Source: Sphingomonas bacterium (GTDB lineage Bacteria > Pseudomonadota > Alphaproteobacteria > Sphingomonadales > Sphingomonadaceae). From it: DNA of 5,806 nucleotides. The stretch spans positions 1-5,806 of the forward strand of contig JAJAZM010000018.1 of assembly GCA_026785645.1 (NCBI GenBank), given 5' to 3'. A program made the position numbers and the translations under genes. This document shows, piece by piece, positions 5,703 to 5,806 of this stretch (within the stretch, counting starts at the first letter, position 1; the number at the start of each line of letters is the position of its first letter). The notes under the pieces were generated by a model. It had not been told where the DNA came from, made no database searches, and was given only the letters and a program-made list of their open reading frames with translations.

Positions 5703-5806
5703 TTCTTGACCACGACAGCTTCAGCCGTTGGCGGGTTCATCTCGGCGTCGTAGCGGTGATAAAGCCACTTCTGCTGGGCGATGGTGAGGATGTTCGACAC
5801 CACCCA
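5699..5806 (-). CDS. yidC: Membrane protein insertase YidC, C-terminal 35 residues (5' end outside window)
   Basis: The frame is open from the right edge to the TGA at 5701-5699. The peptide begins WVVSNILTIAQQKWLYHRYD, the end of the last transmembrane segment of YidC. A short tail ending AVVVKK follows. YidC inserts and folds inner-membrane proteins, alone or with SecYEG. Its place directly upstream of engB is the expected order and supports the call. The stop overlaps the engB start by 4 bp (ATGA). Only the tail is visible, so the rest of the protein cannot be judged. Confidence 0.9.
   Translation of the reverse strand, partial: WVVSNILTIAQQKWLYHRYDAEMNPPTAEAVVVKK

Noticed and set aside
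5112..5753. Plus-strand open frame (213 codons) opposite engB
   Set aside because: It lies antisense to a GTPase with all G motifs, has no recognisable domain or ribosome binding site, and has the composition of a shadow frame.
1..5806. Mobile elements, prophage, CRISPR, toxin-antitoxin, defence or biosynthetic cluster
   Set aside because: No transposase, integrase, spaced repeats, terminal inverted repeats or composition break were seen. All sizeable sequence is accounted for by recognisable core-type genes.

Overview
The window is GC-rich, very densely packed chromosomal DNA. Gene content, protein sequence style and gene pairings (MltA next to Smr; YidC next to EngB) point to an alphaproteobacterium, most likely a sphingomonad (Sphingomonas or a relative). 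This assignment is by eye from protein similarity and was not tested by a search. I see no insertion sequence, integrase, tRNA, rRNA, CRISPR array or abrupt change in composition. This looks like ordinary core and near-core genome, not an island.

Layout, left to right. (1) The 3' end of a lytic murein transglycosylase A gene (mltA) reads rightward and overlaps by 20 bp a small Smr-domain gene. (2) A 97-bp intergenic gap (996-1092) follows. It is the only sizeable non-coding stretch and is locally AT-rich. It holds a plausible sigma70-type promoter, repeated TTAACC-like elements and a short GC hairpin followed by five T. (3) A membrane-anchored GGDEF-EAL protein follows, with both catalytic sites apparently intact. 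(4) dapE lies convergent to it, and the two stop codons overlap within the four bases CTAA. (5) A small cupin protein is divergent from dapE, with only 26 bp between the starts. (6) A leftward cluster enters from the right edge: the yidC 3' end, engB, then a glutathione S-transferase-family gene. It is chained by ATGA and GTGA overlaps and runs tail-to-tail into the cupin gene, with overlapping stops in CTAG.

Functionally there are four themes: cell-wall turnover and precursor supply (MltA; DapE makes L,L-diaminopimelate for lysine and peptidoglycan), c-di-GMP turnover (GGDEF-EAL), membrane protein insertion and ribosome assembly (YidC, EngB), and small-molecule or stress functions that cannot be specified (cupin, GST). 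These units look adjacent rather than part of one pathway, except that yidC-engB-GST is very probably one translationally coupled operon and mltA-smr another.

I did not find an undescribed multi-gene system. The points most worth a second look concern architecture: the TTAACC-rich promoter region of the GGDEF-EAL gene, the two convergent stop-codon overlaps with imperfect inverted repeats around them, and the 26-bp divergent dapE/cupin start region. Only 123 of 5806 bases (996-1092 and 3897-3922) lie outside called genes.
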